Below, one piece after another: positions 9,205 through 17,601 of a DNA stretch of 64,000 nt (position 1 is the first letter of the stretch; every line of letters starts with the position of its first letter). Below the pieces are notes generated by a model that made no database searches, was not told the origin of the DNA, and saw only the letters and a program-made list of their open reading frames with translations. The translations under genes were made by a program, and so were the position numbers. The stretch is from Thalassobacter stenotrophicus (GTDB taxonomy: Bacteria; Pseudomonadota; Alphaproteobacteria; Rhodobacterales; Rhodobacteraceae). The stretch is taken from the NCBI RefSeq assembly GCF_001458315.1, contig NZ_CYRX01000010.1, positions 186,001 to 250,000 on the forward strand, given 5' to 3'.

Positions 9205-9986
9205 CCGCGCTGTTGACACCTGTCGCGGCACTGGGTCGGGGCACCTTATCCTTGCTAGCGTTGATCGGACGGATCACGCTATTTGCCATCGACACGCTTA
9301 GCCACTTAGTGCGCCCCCCGTTCTACTTTAAGGAGTTCGGGCATGCGCTTCTTTATATTGGATATTTATCCCTGCCCGTCGTCGGCCTAACCGCGCTGTT
9401 CACCGGCGGTGCGCTGGCGCTACAGATTTACGCAGGCGGGGCGCGGTTCAATGCAGAGGCTGTCGTACCTTCTATCGTTGCCATCGGCATGGTCCGCGAA
9501 TTGGGCCCGGTTTTGGGTGGCTTGATGGTCGCGGGCCGAGTTGCGGCCTCGGTCGCGGCAGAGGTCGGCACCATGAAAGTGACGGAGCAGATTGACGCGC
9601 TTGTGACCCTTTCAACCCACCCAATGAAGTACCTGACCGTGCCGCGTGTGCTGGCCGCAACGCTGTCGTTGCCGGTTCTGGTCGCGGTGGGCGATGTGAT
9701 CGGCATCATGGGCGGATATGTGGTCGGCGTCACGCGGCTCGACTTTAACGGTGCCGTGTATCTCTCTAATACGGTTGATTTTCTTGAGTTTTGGGATGTC
9801 GCATCCGGACTGGTCAAGGGCGCGGTCTTTGGCTTTATCGTCGCCCTAATGGGTTGCTACCACGGCATGAACTCAGGCCGGGGCGCACAGGGCGTGGGCC
9901 GAGCCACGACCAATGCCGTTGTATCAGCGTCCGTGATGATCCTTGCGTCAAACTACCTCCTCACAGAGGTGTTTTTCTCCGCATGA
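9201..9986 (+). CDS. MlaE-family ABC transporter permease
   Basis: 261 residues with five to six hydrophobic helices and the MlaE signature running from [16 protein letters not shown] through [16 protein letters not shown] to PRVLAAT. MlaE-type permeases with an MlaF ATPase move phospholipids between inner and outer membrane or, in other cases, import lipids. The start overlaps alr and the end overlaps the ATPase gene by four bases, so the three are coupled. No MlaD (MCE) or MlaC gene follows; a PqiA-like gene does. Transport direction and substrate are not shown by the sequence. Confidence 0.9.
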   Translation: MTALLTPVAALGRGTLSLLALIGRITLFAIDTLSHLVRPPFYFKEFGHALLYIGYLSLPVVGLTALFTGGALALQIYAGGARFNAEAVVPSIVAIGMVRELGPVLGGLMVAGRVAASVAAEVGTMKVTEQIDALVTLSTHPMKYLTVPRVLAATLSLPVLVAVGDVIGIMGGYVVGVTRLDFNGAVYLSNTVDFLEFWDVASGLVKGAVFGFIVALMGCYHGMNSGRGAQGVGRATTNAVVSASVMILASNYLLTEVFFSA

Positions 9987-10741
9987 GCACGCCAATGATC
10001 ACTCTCGACAATGTCCATAAAACCTTTGGCACAAACGCGGTCCTGCGCGGGGTAAACCTGTCGGTGGCCAAGGGCGAAAGCCTTGTGATCATTGGCGGAT
10101 CGGGCACTGGCAAATCCATCACGATCAAGTCCGTGCTTGGCCTTGTGACACCAGAGCACGGCACAATCACCGTTGACGGCAAGAACATCAGCAATGGCGA
10201 TCGTGATGCGTTTTTGGCCCGATTTGGGATGTTGTTCCAAGGTGGTGCCTTGTTTGACAGCCTGCCGATTTGGCAAAACGTGGCCTTTCGCCTGCTGCGC
10301 GGGTCGTTGAAACGCCCCAAGGATGAGGCCCGCGAAATCGCCATCGAAAAGCTACGGCGCGTGGGCCTAAAGCCTGATGTCGCCGACCGCTTTCCGGCGG
10401 AACTGTCGGGAGGCATGCAAAAACGTGTGGGGTTGGCCCGCGCGATTGCCGCGGAACCTGAGATCATCTTTTTTGATGAACCAACAACCGGGCTGGACCC
10501 GATTATGTCTGGCGTGATCAATGAGTTGATCCGTGAAATCGTGGTTGAAATGGGCGCAACGGCTATGACGATCACCCATGACATGACCTCTGTCCGGGCA
10601 ATCGCTGATAGCGTTGCGATGTTGCATGACGGCGTGATCCAATGGCATGGCCCCGTGTCTGAAATGGATACCGCGGATGATCCCTATTTGCAGCAGTTCA
10701 TTCATGGTCGCGCCGAGGGCCCTATCGACGCGGTCCGTTAA
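9983..10741 (+). CDS. MlaF-family ABC transporter ATP-binding protein
   Basis: 252 residues from the ATG overlapping the permease stop. Walker A GGSGTGKS at 38-45, Q-loop LFQGGALFDSLP near 80-91, signature LSGGMQKRV, Walker B EIIFFDEPTTGLDPI and H-loop THDM are all intact. The GALFDSLT-like Q-loop segment is diagnostic for MlaF/MkL ATPases. It powers the MlaE-like permease encoded just before it. Its TAA stop shares one base with the ATG of the PqiA-like gene. Confidence 0.93.
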   Translation: MSTPMITLDNVHKTFGTNAVLRGVNLSVAKGESLVIIGGSGTGKSITIKSVLGLVTPEHGTITVDGKNISNGDRDAFLARFGMLFQGGALFDSLPIWQNVAFRLLRGSLKRPKDEAREIAIEKLRRVGLKPDVADRFPAELSGGMQKRVGLARAIAAEPEIIFFDEPTTGLDPIMSGVINELIREIVVEMGATAMTITHDMTSVRAIADSVAMLHDGVIQWHGPVSEMDTADDPYLQQFIHGRAEGPIDAVR

Positions 10742-11193
10742 TGGGTGTTCTCAAGGCGTTAAACCTCACCCTGCTGTTCCTCTTTCCCATCGCATGGTTT
10801 GCGCCCCTCCTGCGCGCAGGCATCTTGCCTCTGTTTAGCTTGAACGAAATTTCGATCATGTCCGGGTTACTGTCTTTGTGGCAAAGCGACCCGATCCTTG
10901 CGCTGCTCGTCACAGCGCTTGCGATTTTTGCACCTTATGCAAAGACAATCGCCCTCGCGCTGGTGCAATTTGGATTGTTCCCAACCCAGGCGCTGCCCAC
11001 ATTGACGTGGCTGGGTAAACTCGCGATGGCGGATATCTTTCTGATTTCGCTTTATATCGTGATCATCAAAGGCATTGGAATTGGCCGGGTCGAAACCGCA
11101 TGGGGCCTATGGCTGTTTACCTTTTGCGTCCTGCTCAGCCTTGCGGTGTCGATTTTCACATCGCGGCTTCTCAACGCCACCAAATTGGACTAA
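10741..11193 (+). CDS. PqiA-like inner-membrane protein
   Basis: 150 residues with four predicted membrane helices, near 4-24, 48-68, 95-113 and 120-142. The sequence matches the paraquat-inducible protein A (PqiA) domain in its short alphaproteobacterial form, with conserved segments LPLFSLNEISIMSGL and KLAMADIFLISLYIVIIKG. E. coli PqiA works with the MCE protein PqiB in lipid transport across the envelope. Here it is coupled to an MlaEF pair, which suggests it serves this lipid transporter. The usual Cys motifs of full-length PqiA are absent. Confidence 0.8.
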   Translation: MGVLKALNLTLLFLFPIAWFAPLLRAGILPLFSLNEISIMSGLLSLWQSDPILALLVTALAIFAPYAKTIALALVQFGLFPTQALPTLTWLGKLAMADIFLISLYIVIIKGIGIGRVETAWGLWLFTFCVLLSLAVSIFTSRLLNATKLD

Positions 11194-11202
11194 AGCAAGA
11201 AC

Positions 11203-12570
11203 ATGGCAAAACCAATTACCTCCTATTCTTGCTCCGAATGCGGCGCGACACACAAAAAATGGTCCGGGCGCTGCGATGGCTGCGGCGCGTGGAACACCAT
11301 CAAAGAGGACGTGCCACTTAGCCAAGGGCCGGGCAAAAAGGCTTTAGGTGGTTTAAAGGGCAGCAAAATGGCCTTAACCGACCTCGCGACCGAAGAAACG
11401 CCTCCGCCCCGGCAATACTCTGGCATGGCCGAGCTGGACCGCGTGTTTGGCGGTGGCCTCGTGAACGCATCGGCGACCTTGGTGGGCGGCGATCCGGGCA
11501 TCGGGAAATCCACGCTTTTGCTACAAGCCGCCGCCAGCTTTGCGCGCAAAGGTCTCAAGGTGATCTACGTCTCGGGCGAGGAAGCCACCGCGCAGGTCCG
11601 CATGCGCGCGCAGCGTCTTGGGCTGGCGGATGCCTCGGTCCAGCTGGCCGCCGAAACCAATCTGCGCAACATCCTCACAACGCTCGAGGCCGAAAAACCC
11701 GACCTCGCCATCATCGACTCGGTGCAAACCGTCTGGCTCGACACGGTTGACAGCGCGCCGGGTTCCGTCAGCCAAGTGCGCGCCTCGGCCCATGAATTAA
11801 CCAGTTTCGCCAAACGGTTTGGCACGGCTGTTGTGCTGGTCGGTCACGTCACCAAAGAGGGTCAGATCGCGGGCCCGCGCGTCGTTGAACACATGGTCGA
11901 TACGGTCCTTTATTTTGAGGGCGAACGCGGCCACCAATTCCGCATCCTACGCGCGGTCAAGAACCGCTTTGGCCCCGCAGATGAGATTGGCGTATTTGAG
12001 ATGACCGGCGCGGGCCTGTCAGAGGTCGCCAACCCTTCGGCCCTGTTCCTGACGGACCGTGATGCACCGGCCCCTGGATCGGTCGTGTTTGCGGGCATCG
12101 AAGGCACAAGGCCCGTCTTGGTCGAAGTCCAAGCCCTTGTGGCACCTAGCCAATTGAGCCAGCCGCGCCGCGCCGTCGTGGGCTGGGATGGATCACGGCT
12201 CAGCATGATCCTCGCCGTGTTAGAGGCCCGCGCGGGCATTTCCTTTGCCGGACTTGATGTCTACCTCAACATCGCGGGCGGCATCAAAATATCCGAACCT
12301 GCCGCCGACCTTGCCGTCGCCTGCGCGCTGCTCTCTGCCCGCGAAGATGCCGCATTACCGCCCACAACTGTGGTTTTTGGGGAACTCAGCCTGTCTGGCG
12401 CGCTGCGCCCCGTCTCACAGGCCGAAAATCGGTTGAAAGAAGCCGCAAAACTTGGTTTCACAGCCGCAATCGCACCAACGGGGTGCAAGACCGGAACGTC
12501 AGACGACTTGCAGATCAACTTGCAGCCTGATCTGATCACTCTGGTGGGCGAAGTGTTTGGCGCGGGCTGA
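11203..12570 (+). CDS. radA: DNA repair protein RadA (Sms)
   Basis: 455 residues, the usual length. A four-cysteine zinc finger (Cys10, Cys13, Cys24, Cys27 in CSECGATHKKWSGRCDGCG) is followed by a RecA-like ATPase with Walker A GGDPGIGKS at 95-103, the RadA-specific KNRFG motif in RAVKNRFGPADE, and a C-terminal Lon-protease-like domain (GRPVLVEVQALV-type through INLQPDLITLVGEVF) lacking the catalytic serine-lysine dyad as in other RadA proteins. It drives branch migration of recombination intermediates. It starts nine bases after the PqiA-like gene and precedes cvpA. Confidence 0.97.
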   Translation: MAKPITSYSCSECGATHKKWSGRCDGCGAWNTIKEDVPLSQGPGKKALGGLKGSKMALTDLATEETPPPRQYSGMAELDRVFGGGLVNASATLVGGDPGIGKSTLLLQAAASFARKGLKVIYVSGEEATAQVRMRAQRLGLADASVQLAAETNLRNILTTLEAEKPDLAIIDSVQTVWLDTVDSAPGSVSQVRASAHELTSFAKRFGTAVVLVGHVTKEGQIAGPRVVEHMVDTVLYFEGERGHQFRILRAVKNRFGPADEIGVFEMTGAGLSEVANPSALFLTDRDAPAPGSVVFAGIEGTRPVLVEVQALVAPSQLSQPRRAVVGWDGSRLSMILAVLEARAGISFAGLDVYLNIAGGIKISEPAADLAVACALLSAREDAALPPTTVVFGELSLSGALRPVSQAENRLKEAAKLGFTAAIAPTGCKTGTSDDLQINLQPDLITLVGEVFGAG

Positions 12571-12593
12571 ACGCGACAGACGGAGCGGGATGC

Positions 12594-13184
12594 ATGGACG
12601 GCTTTACCATTATTGACGCGGGCGTAGCGGCCGTGATTGTCATCTCGGCGATCTTGGCGTTTTCGCGCGGCTTGGTCCGTGAGGGCATGGCCATCGTCGG
12701 CTGGATCGCGGCGGCTTTCCTTGCGTTCACCTTTGCCGGCGCGGCAGAGCCCCTGATCCGCGAAATTCCATATGTGGGGGATTTCATCGGCGAAAGCTGT
12801 GAGTTGGCGATCATCGCGGCCTTTGCAGTGGTATTTGCCTTATCGCTCGTGGCCACTTCAATTTTCACCCCAATGTTCTCATCAGCCATTCGCAACTCGG
12901 TTCTCGGGGCCACCGACCGAGGCCTTGGTTTCTTGTTCGGTGTGGCACGTGGGGCGCTTTTGGTGATCGTCGCGTTTATCGTCGTGGACCGCGTCACAAC
13001 GGATGGCGCTATCCCGATGGTCGACGACAGCCGCTCTGCCGCGATCTTTGAGCGCGTCCAACAACAGGTTGAGGCGCAGATCCCCTCGGACGCGCCGGGC
13101 TGGATTTTGGAACGCTACCAACAACTGGTTGGGGCCTGTGGTCCGACCCAAGATCCGTTGCAACCCGCCCCCACGGGTAACTAA
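12594..13184 (+). CDS. cvpA: CvpA family membrane protein
   Basis: 196 residues. Four hydrophobic helices (about 5-24, 31-50, 63-86 and 102-124) precede a soluble C-terminal tail. The opening FTIIDAGVAAVIVISAILAF, containing the D-x-G start of CvpA, and the segment RGLVREGMAIVGWIAA are typical. CvpA, named for colicin V production in E. coli, is an inner-membrane protein of unclear role often found before purF, as here; the next gene is purF. The ribosome site is GGAGCGGG. Confidence 0.9.
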   Translation: MDGFTIIDAGVAAVIVISAILAFSRGLVREGMAIVGWIAAAFLAFTFAGAAEPLIREIPYVGDFIGESCELAIIAAFAVVFALSLVATSIFTPMFSSAIRNSVLGATDRGLGFLFGVARGALLVIVAFIVVDRVTTDGAIPMVDDSRSAAIFERVQQQVEAQIPSDAPGWILERYQQLVGACGPTQDPLQPAPTGN

Positions 13185-13273
13185 TGTCGCACAAGGCGTC
13201 TTGAAGGCGTGACAAGCCTCGGCCAAAGCCCTAAACCCCGACGCAGATGACCACGCCGGATCAAGGACACCCC

Positions 13274-14761
13274 ATGACCGACTCTCCCCTGCCCCAAACC
13301 GCCTGGCGCGAGACGCCGTTTGATGACGACAAGCTGAAAGAGGAATGCGGGATATTCGGGGTGAACGGCGTGTCCACCGCCGCAAATTTCGTGGCTCTTG
13401 GGCTGCACGCTCTGCAACACCGCGGCCAAGAGGCTGGCGGCATCGTGGTGCATGACCCTGAACACGGCTTCAACTCGGCCCGCCGGTTTGGCTACGTCCG
13501 CGATAATTTCACCAGCCAAGCCGTCATGGACACGCTGCCCGGTCCCATCGCGATCGGCCACGTCCGTTATTCGACGGCTGGCTCCAAAGGCGCGACTGCG
13601 ATCCGCGATGTGCAGCCCTTCTTTGGCGAGTTTGCCATGGGCGGTGCTGCGATTGCGCACAACGGCAACATCACAAACGCCGAAGAACTGCGCCGCGAAC
13701 TGATTGAGCGCGGCTCGATCTTCCAAAGCTCAAGCGACAGTGAATGCATCATCCACCTGATGGCGCGCTCCTTGCAGAAAAATATCCCCGAGCGGATGAA
13801 AGACGCCCTGCGCCGCGTCGAAGGCGCGTTTTCCGTCGTCGCAATGACCCGAACCAAGCTGATCGGTGTGCGTGACGCACTTGGTGTTCGCCCCCTCGTT
13901 CTGGGCCGCATCGGTGACGGCTACGCCCTCGCCTCTGAGACCTGTGCCCTCGACATCATCGGCGCAGAGTTTGTGCGCGAAATCGAACCCGGTGAGATGG
14001 TCGTGATTTCCTCTACCGGAGAGGTCACCTCCCACCGCCCGTTTGAACAAAAGCCCTCCCGCTTTTGCATCTTTGAGCATGTCTATTTCTCCCGCCCCGA
14101 CAGCATCCTAGGCGGACGGTCCGTCTATGAAACTCGCGAAAACATTGGCCGCGAACTGGCCAAGGAAGCCCCGGTTGAGGCCGATCTGGTCTGCCCCGTG
14201 CCCGACAGCGGCACCCCGGCGGCTATCGGCTTTAGCCTGCAAAGCGGCATTCCCTACGCAATGGGGATCATCCGCAACCAATACATGGGCCGCACCTTTA
14301 TTGAACCCAGCGAACAGGTCCGCAACCTCGGCGTGCGTCTCAAGCTGAACGTGAACCGCGCCCTAATCCGGGGCAAACGCGTCATCCTCGTGGACGACAG
14401 TGTTGTGCGCGGCACGACCTCACGCAAGATCAAGGAAATGATCCTCGATGCCGGCGCGGCTGAGGTCCATTTCCGCATCGCCAGCCCCCCCACGGCTTGG
14501 CCTTGCTTCTACGGCGTCGACACGCCTCAGCGCGAAAAACTCCTCGCCGCAACGATGTCCGAAGAAGAAATGCGCACGCATCTCGGCGTCGACAGCCTCA
14601 AGTTCATCTCTCTCGACGGGCTCTACCGCGCAGTGGGTGAAGCAAACGGCCGGGACGCCAAAGCCCCCCAATACTGCGACGCGTGCTTCTCGGGTGAATA
14701 CCCGGTCGCCCCACGCGACAAACTCGCCCAAGGGTTCCAACTCAAAACAGCGGCCGAGTAA
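13274..14761 (+). CDS. purF: Amidophosphoribosyltransferase
   Basis: 495 residues from the ATG preceded by AAGGACAC; a start nine codons upstream has no ribosome site. It catalyses the first committed step of purine synthesis, glutamine plus PRPP to phosphoribosylamine. The N-terminal nucleophile glutaminase domain begins at Cys25 (EECGIFGV) after a 24-residue propeptide that should be cleaved. The PRPP-binding motif VILVDDSVVRGTTS lies in the C-terminal half. Two cysteines near the C-terminus (PQYCDACFSGEYP) suit the Fe-S-containing class. A bidirectional terminator follows. Confidence 0.96.
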   Translation: MTDSPLPQTAWRETPFDDDKLKEECGIFGVNGVSTAANFVALGLHALQHRGQEAGGIVVHDPEHGFNSARRFGYVRDNFTSQAVMDTLPGPIAIGHVRYSTAGSKGATAIRDVQPFFGEFAMGGAAIAHNGNITNAEELRRELIERGSIFQSSSDSECIIHLMARSLQKNIPERMKDALRRVEGAFSVVAMTRTKLIGVRDALGVRPLVLGRIGDGYALASETCALDIIGAEFVREIEPGEMVVISSTGEVTSHRPFEQKPSRFCIFEHVYFSRPDSILGGRSVYETRENIGRELAKEAPVEADLVCPVPDSGTPAAIGFSLQSGIPYAMGIIRNQYMGRTFIEPSEQVRNLGVRLKLNVNRALIRGKRVILVDDSVVRGTTSRKIKEMILDAGAAEVHFRIASPPTAWPCFYGVDTPQREKLLAATMSEEEMRTHLGVDSLKFISLDGLYRAVGEANGRDAKAPQYCDACFSGEYPVAPRDKLAQGFQLKTAAE

Positions 14762-14767
14762 GCCGCC

Positions 14768-14800
14768 TCTTTGGTTCCCAAATATCCTGGGGGCGTCCGA
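14768..14800 (+). repeat. Copy B of the short dispersed intergenic element
   Basis: The core TTTGGTTCCCAAATATCC with a G-rich tail follows the purF stop by seven bases. It is more diverged than copies A, C and D. Confidence 0.45.
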
Positions 14801-14855
14801 AGGACAGGGGCAAAGCCCCAAAAACCTCGGCAACAATGAATCAGACAAACCCAAC

Positions 14856-14884
14856 AAAAAAGCCGCCTCAACGGGCGGCTTTTT
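14856..14884. terminator. Bidirectional terminator between purF and bioY
   Basis: The stem GCCGCC/GGCGGC with a short loop is flanked by AAAAAA on one side and TTTTT on the other, so it can stop transcripts of both convergent genes. Confidence 0.85.
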
Positions 14885-14908
14885 CACAGTCTCATAGTGC
14901 CTAGCGCA

Positions 14909-15502
14909 TTAGGCAGATTTCTTGCCCAACGCGGCCCATGCACCCGACACGATCAATGCTGCAATAACCGCTTTCAGCGCATCACCAGCAAGAAACGGCA
15001 GCATGAACCAACCCAGCAGGTTTTCCATTGTTGGGGCAACCCAACCGGCTTCAATGCCCAAACCACCAGCAACCAGCGCAGGCCACGCCAGACCGGGCAC
15101 GTACAGCAGAGCCGAAGCCACGAGTGTCGCGGCCGACAGGCCCAGTACCGATTTAACACCGCGCTCAGCAACAAAACCCGCGAACCATGCCATGGCCACA
15201 AAGCCCAGCAAGAAACCAGCCGAGGGGCCAACGAATGCCGCAAGGCCCGGTGCCGTCGTCAGCGTGAACATCGGCAGACCAGCAGCGCCTTGCGCCAAAT
15301 AGGCAACAAGCGTGATGGCACCAAGGCGCGAGCCGAATGTCAAACCAACAACCAGAATGGCCAGCGTTTGCAGTGTCATCGAAGTCGCGCCCAAGGGCAC
15401 CGACACTTTGGCGGCGATCGCGATGATAGCGGAACCCGCCAGCACCAAAAGCGCCTGTTTCAGAAGTGTGTTTTGGCCCAGTGTGGCTTGGGTAAGGGTC
15501 AT
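14909..15502 (-). CDS. bioY: Biotin transporter substrate-binding component BioY
   Basis: 197 residues from the ATG six bases after GGAGAG; an in-frame GTG six codons upstream is less likely. Six hydrophobic helices and the BioY motifs VPLGATSMTLQTLAILVVGL near 35-54 and FVGPSAGFLLGF near 95-106 identify the biotin-binding S component of an ECF transporter. No bioM or bioN energising genes are adjacent, so this may act as a solitary BioY or use components encoded elsewhere. I did not see a BioR box (TTATCTATAA-like) upstream. Confidence 0.93.
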   Translation of the reverse strand: MTLTQATLGQNTLLKQALLVLAGSAIIAIAAKVSVPLGATSMTLQTLAILVVGLTFGSRLGAITLVAYLAQGAAGLPMFTLTTAPGLAAFVGPSAGFLLGFVAMAWFAGFVAERGVKSVLGLSAATLVASALLYVPGLAWPALVAGGLGIEAGWVAPTMENLLGWFMLPFLAGDALKAVIAALIVSGAWAALGKKSA

Positions 15503-15533
15503 GTGTGGCTCTCCGTTCACATATTTCTCAAAG

Positions 15534-15563
15534 GTAATGCCAAGCTCGCACCATAGAAGTCAA
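15534..15563 (-). promoter_or_regulatory. Likely bioY promoter
   Basis: On the minus strand TTGACT (15563-15558) and CATTAC (15539-15534) are 18 bases apart, the latter 31 bases before the bioY ATG. Judged by eye from sigma-70 consensus only. Confidence 0.35.
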
Positions 15564-15621
15564 GCGATGCTAACCGCGCATGCCCTTGCACGACGTCGCA
15601 GGGCGTGCCACATGCTCCGCC

Positions 15622-16299
15622 ATGACACAGAACACTCCTCCTTCCCTCGCGCTGATCACCGGCGCCTCCCGCGGTCTTGGGGCGGGCATTGCCATCGCTC
15701 TTGCGGCTCGCGGCACGCACATCATGGCTGTCGCCCGGACAACTGGCGCGCTCGAAGAACTGGATGACAAGATCAAGGCCGTGGGCGGCGTTGCCACGCT
15801 CGCGCCGATGGACATTACAAATGACGGCGCGATGCAGCATCTGTGCCGCTCGGTGCATGAACGCTGGGGCTCCCTGCCCCTTTGGGTGCACACCGCGATC
15901 CACACGCCGCCATTGGCCCCGGTCACGCAGATCGACGCAAAGGCCATGGACAAAAGCATCGCCAACAACATCAAGGCCGTCTCGACCTTGATGACTTACG
16001 TGAACCCGCTGTTGCAGGCCGCCGCGCCCAATGCCCATGCAGTCTTTCTGGATGACACGTCAGACGCCGCGTTTTCCGGGGCTTATGCCGCGACCAAAGC
16101 CGCCACACGCACGCTTGTCCGCCATTGGCAGCGTGAGGCCACGACCCCCTCAGCCCCATCTGTGCATCTGTTGGAGCCGGCACCCACCGCCACGGCCTCC
16201 CGCGCGCGGTTCTATCCCGGAGAAGATCGTAGCACCTTGGCCAGCCCCGCTGACGAAGGCGAACGGCTTGTCGCAAGTTTGTTTGGGCCGCGTCCCTAA
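15622..16299 (+). CDS. Atypical short-chain dehydrogenase/reductase family protein
   Basis: 225 residues starting MTQNTPPSLALITG. The Rossmann nucleotide motif GASRGLG (14-20) and the Tyr155/Lys159 pair in YAATK are those of classical SDR enzymes. Two usual features are altered: the NNAG motif reads HTAIH near 90-94, and the serine normally about 13 residues before the Tyr is replaced (FLDDTSD at 142-148). It may be a specialised or weakly active oxidoreductase. No pathway context: it lies between bioY and a convergent zapA. Substrate unknown. Confidence 0.8.
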   Translation: MTQNTPPSLALITGASRGLGAGIAIALAARGTHIMAVARTTGALEELDDKIKAVGGVATLAPMDITNDGAMQHLCRSVHERWGSLPLWVHTAIHTPPLAPVTQIDAKAMDKSIANNIKAVSTLMTYVNPLLQAAAPNAHAVFLDDTSDAAFSGAYAATKAATRTLVRHWQREATTPSAPSVHLLEPAPTATASRARFYPGEDRSTLASPADEGERLVASLFGPRP

Positions 16300-16310
16300 A
16301 CTATTGGCGC

Positions 16311-16376
16311 GCCCGTGGATCACCACGGGCCGCACCAGCTTCAGCCAAAGGCGTCAGACGACGCCTTCGGCTTTTT
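16311..16376. terminator. Double hairpin between the SDR gene and zapA
   Basis: Two perfect 8-bp stems in a row: GCCCGTGG/CCACGGGC (16311-16330) and AAGGCGTC/GACGCCTT (16348-16367), the second followed on the plus strand by CGGCTTTTT. The second overlaps the zapA stop. It probably ends transcription from the SDR gene and possibly from both sides. Confidence 0.6.
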
Positions 16377-16731
16377 CGGCCAAGGCCTCTGCCCGGCCTG
16401 CAAAATCCTCAAGCCGCTGTTGCAGCCCTGTGTCCGGTGCGGGTGCCGCAGCTGTCGCACCCCGCGCCTGAAGCTCCTCGATCACGCCTTGTTGCGTGGC
16501 CAGTTCCGCCTCTAGCTTTTTGACGTCCTCTTGCAGCGAGATAGACTTATCCGCCAGCATCAGACCCGCCATCAACAACATTCGATCCTGCGTCAGCCGC
16601 GCCCCTGCCGCCGATAGCTTTTGCGCTTCGGTATCTAAAAGACCCGAGGCGGATTGCAAATAGGGTTCTTCGCCTGGCTGACAGGCCACGATGAACGACC
16701 GCCCGCCAATATTGATTGTGACGTCAGGCAT
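16354..16731 (-). CDS. zapA: Cell division protein ZapA
   Basis: 125 residues starting MPDVTINIGGRSFIVAC. The N-terminal ZapA domain contains the typical GEEPYLQSASGLLDTEAQKL and DRMLLMAGLMLADK segments, followed by a C-terminal coiled coil (about 75-120, LQEDVKKLEAELATQQGVIEEL). ZapA cross-links FtsZ filaments at the division ring. The start overlaps the preceding coiled-coil gene by eight bases, so the two are translationally coupled and probably act together. Confidence 0.92.
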   Translation of the reverse strand: MPDVTINIGGRSFIVACQPGEEPYLQSASGLLDTEAQKLSAAGARLTQDRMLLMAGLMLADKSISLQEDVKKLEAELATQQGVIEELQARGATAAAPAPDTGLQQRLEDFAGRAEALAEKAEGVV

Positions 16732-17365
16732 TGGCGCTCTCCTCAAGCATGGGTTCCAGCTCTGCCAGCAGCGTCCGCATTTCGGCCAGATCGGCATGAC
16801 GCGCAACGCGCAGCGCCTCGACCTCAGCCTCAAGGGCGCGGTTGATCAGGCCTGCGTCCGTGGCCCCTTGCGCTGCACTCGCGCGCAAAGCGGCGGTCAC
16901 TTCGGTCAACTCAGCGAGGGCGGCCAAATCGCCGGGGTCGGCAGCCATCGGCGCCGCAGCAGCCCCCATCGCGTCGGCTTGCACGTGAATACGGTCGATC
17001 TCAGCGTCCTTGGCCGCCAGTGCCGCCGCGTGGCTGACACGAAGTGCCTCCATCTCGGCACTCGCGCCGCTTTGCGCCTCCGCCAAAGCGGCACGCAGGT
17101 TGGCCAGTTCGATGTCACGCTCCGCCACGATGTGGCTCAGGTCCTCGGTTGGGGCGGCCGCTTCGGTTGCGGCGGCCTGTACCTCAGCCAATTCGTCCTT
17201 GAGAGCGGTGATCCGTTCGCTCAGCTGGGCCGTAACGGTCTGTTCCTCAGCCAGCTTGACGGCCAAAGCACCTGCCGACTGCGGCCCCGTCAAAGCGGCC
17301 TCCAAACGGTCCAGCGCGCCGGTCAACCGCCGCTCTGCATCCGTGGTCATATCATTTTCACTCAT
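16724..17365 (-). CDS. Coiled-coil protein of unknown function coupled to zapA
   Basis: 213 residues if started at MSENDMTTDAERRL; upstream codons lack family-like composition. Almost the whole protein from residue 8 to 205 is Ala/Glu/Leu-rich heptad repeat with no membrane segment or signal peptide. It encodes no motif I recognise. Its stop lies within the start of zapA, and it diverges from tkt. E. coli uses the coiled-coil protein ZapB as ZapA's partner; by position and structure this could play a similar Z-ring-bundling part, but sequence similarity to ZapB is not apparent. Confidence 0.75.
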   Translation of the reverse strand: MSENDMTTDAERRLTGALDRLEAALTGPQSAGALAVKLAEEQTVTAQLSERITALKDELAEVQAAATEAAAPTEDLSHIVAERDIELANLRAALAEAQSGASAEMEALRVSHAAALAAKDAEIDRIHVQADAMGAAAAPMAADPGDLAALAELTEVTAALRASAAQGATDAGLINRALEAEVEALRVARHADLAEMRTLLAELEPMLEESANA

Positions 17366-17497
17366 GGTCCATCCATTCAAACGTGAGAAAAACCTAAGAC
17401 CCATGGAATCGCACGCGCGCCCAATTGTCAAAGCGATAGACCGCAAACAGGCCGATTTCGGCCCTATATCTTGTGGTTAACTCGCAAAACCGGGCCT

Positions 17498-17528
17498 TTG
17501 GGGGCGGTTTCACGCGGCCCGCCCCCAA
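17498..17528 (+). other. Stable hairpin in the tkt upstream region
   Basis: A perfect 10-bp stem TTGGGGGCGG/CCGCCCCCAA with an 11-base loop lies 74 bases before the tkt start. A smaller inverted repeat GGCCGA-TT-TCGGCC is at 17450-17463. Neither has a T tract. Could be a leader structure or protein-binding site. Confidence 0.35.
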
Positions 17529-17601
17529 GAGTGGCTTGCAACGGGGGCCATCCCTGCTATCACGCGCGCAAACACCCCATACCCTTCAAAAAGGACGCCT
17601 C

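Noticed and set aside
15503-15621. BioR operator before bioY
   Set aside because: No TTATCTATAA-like box seen; only a plausible sigma-70-type promoter.
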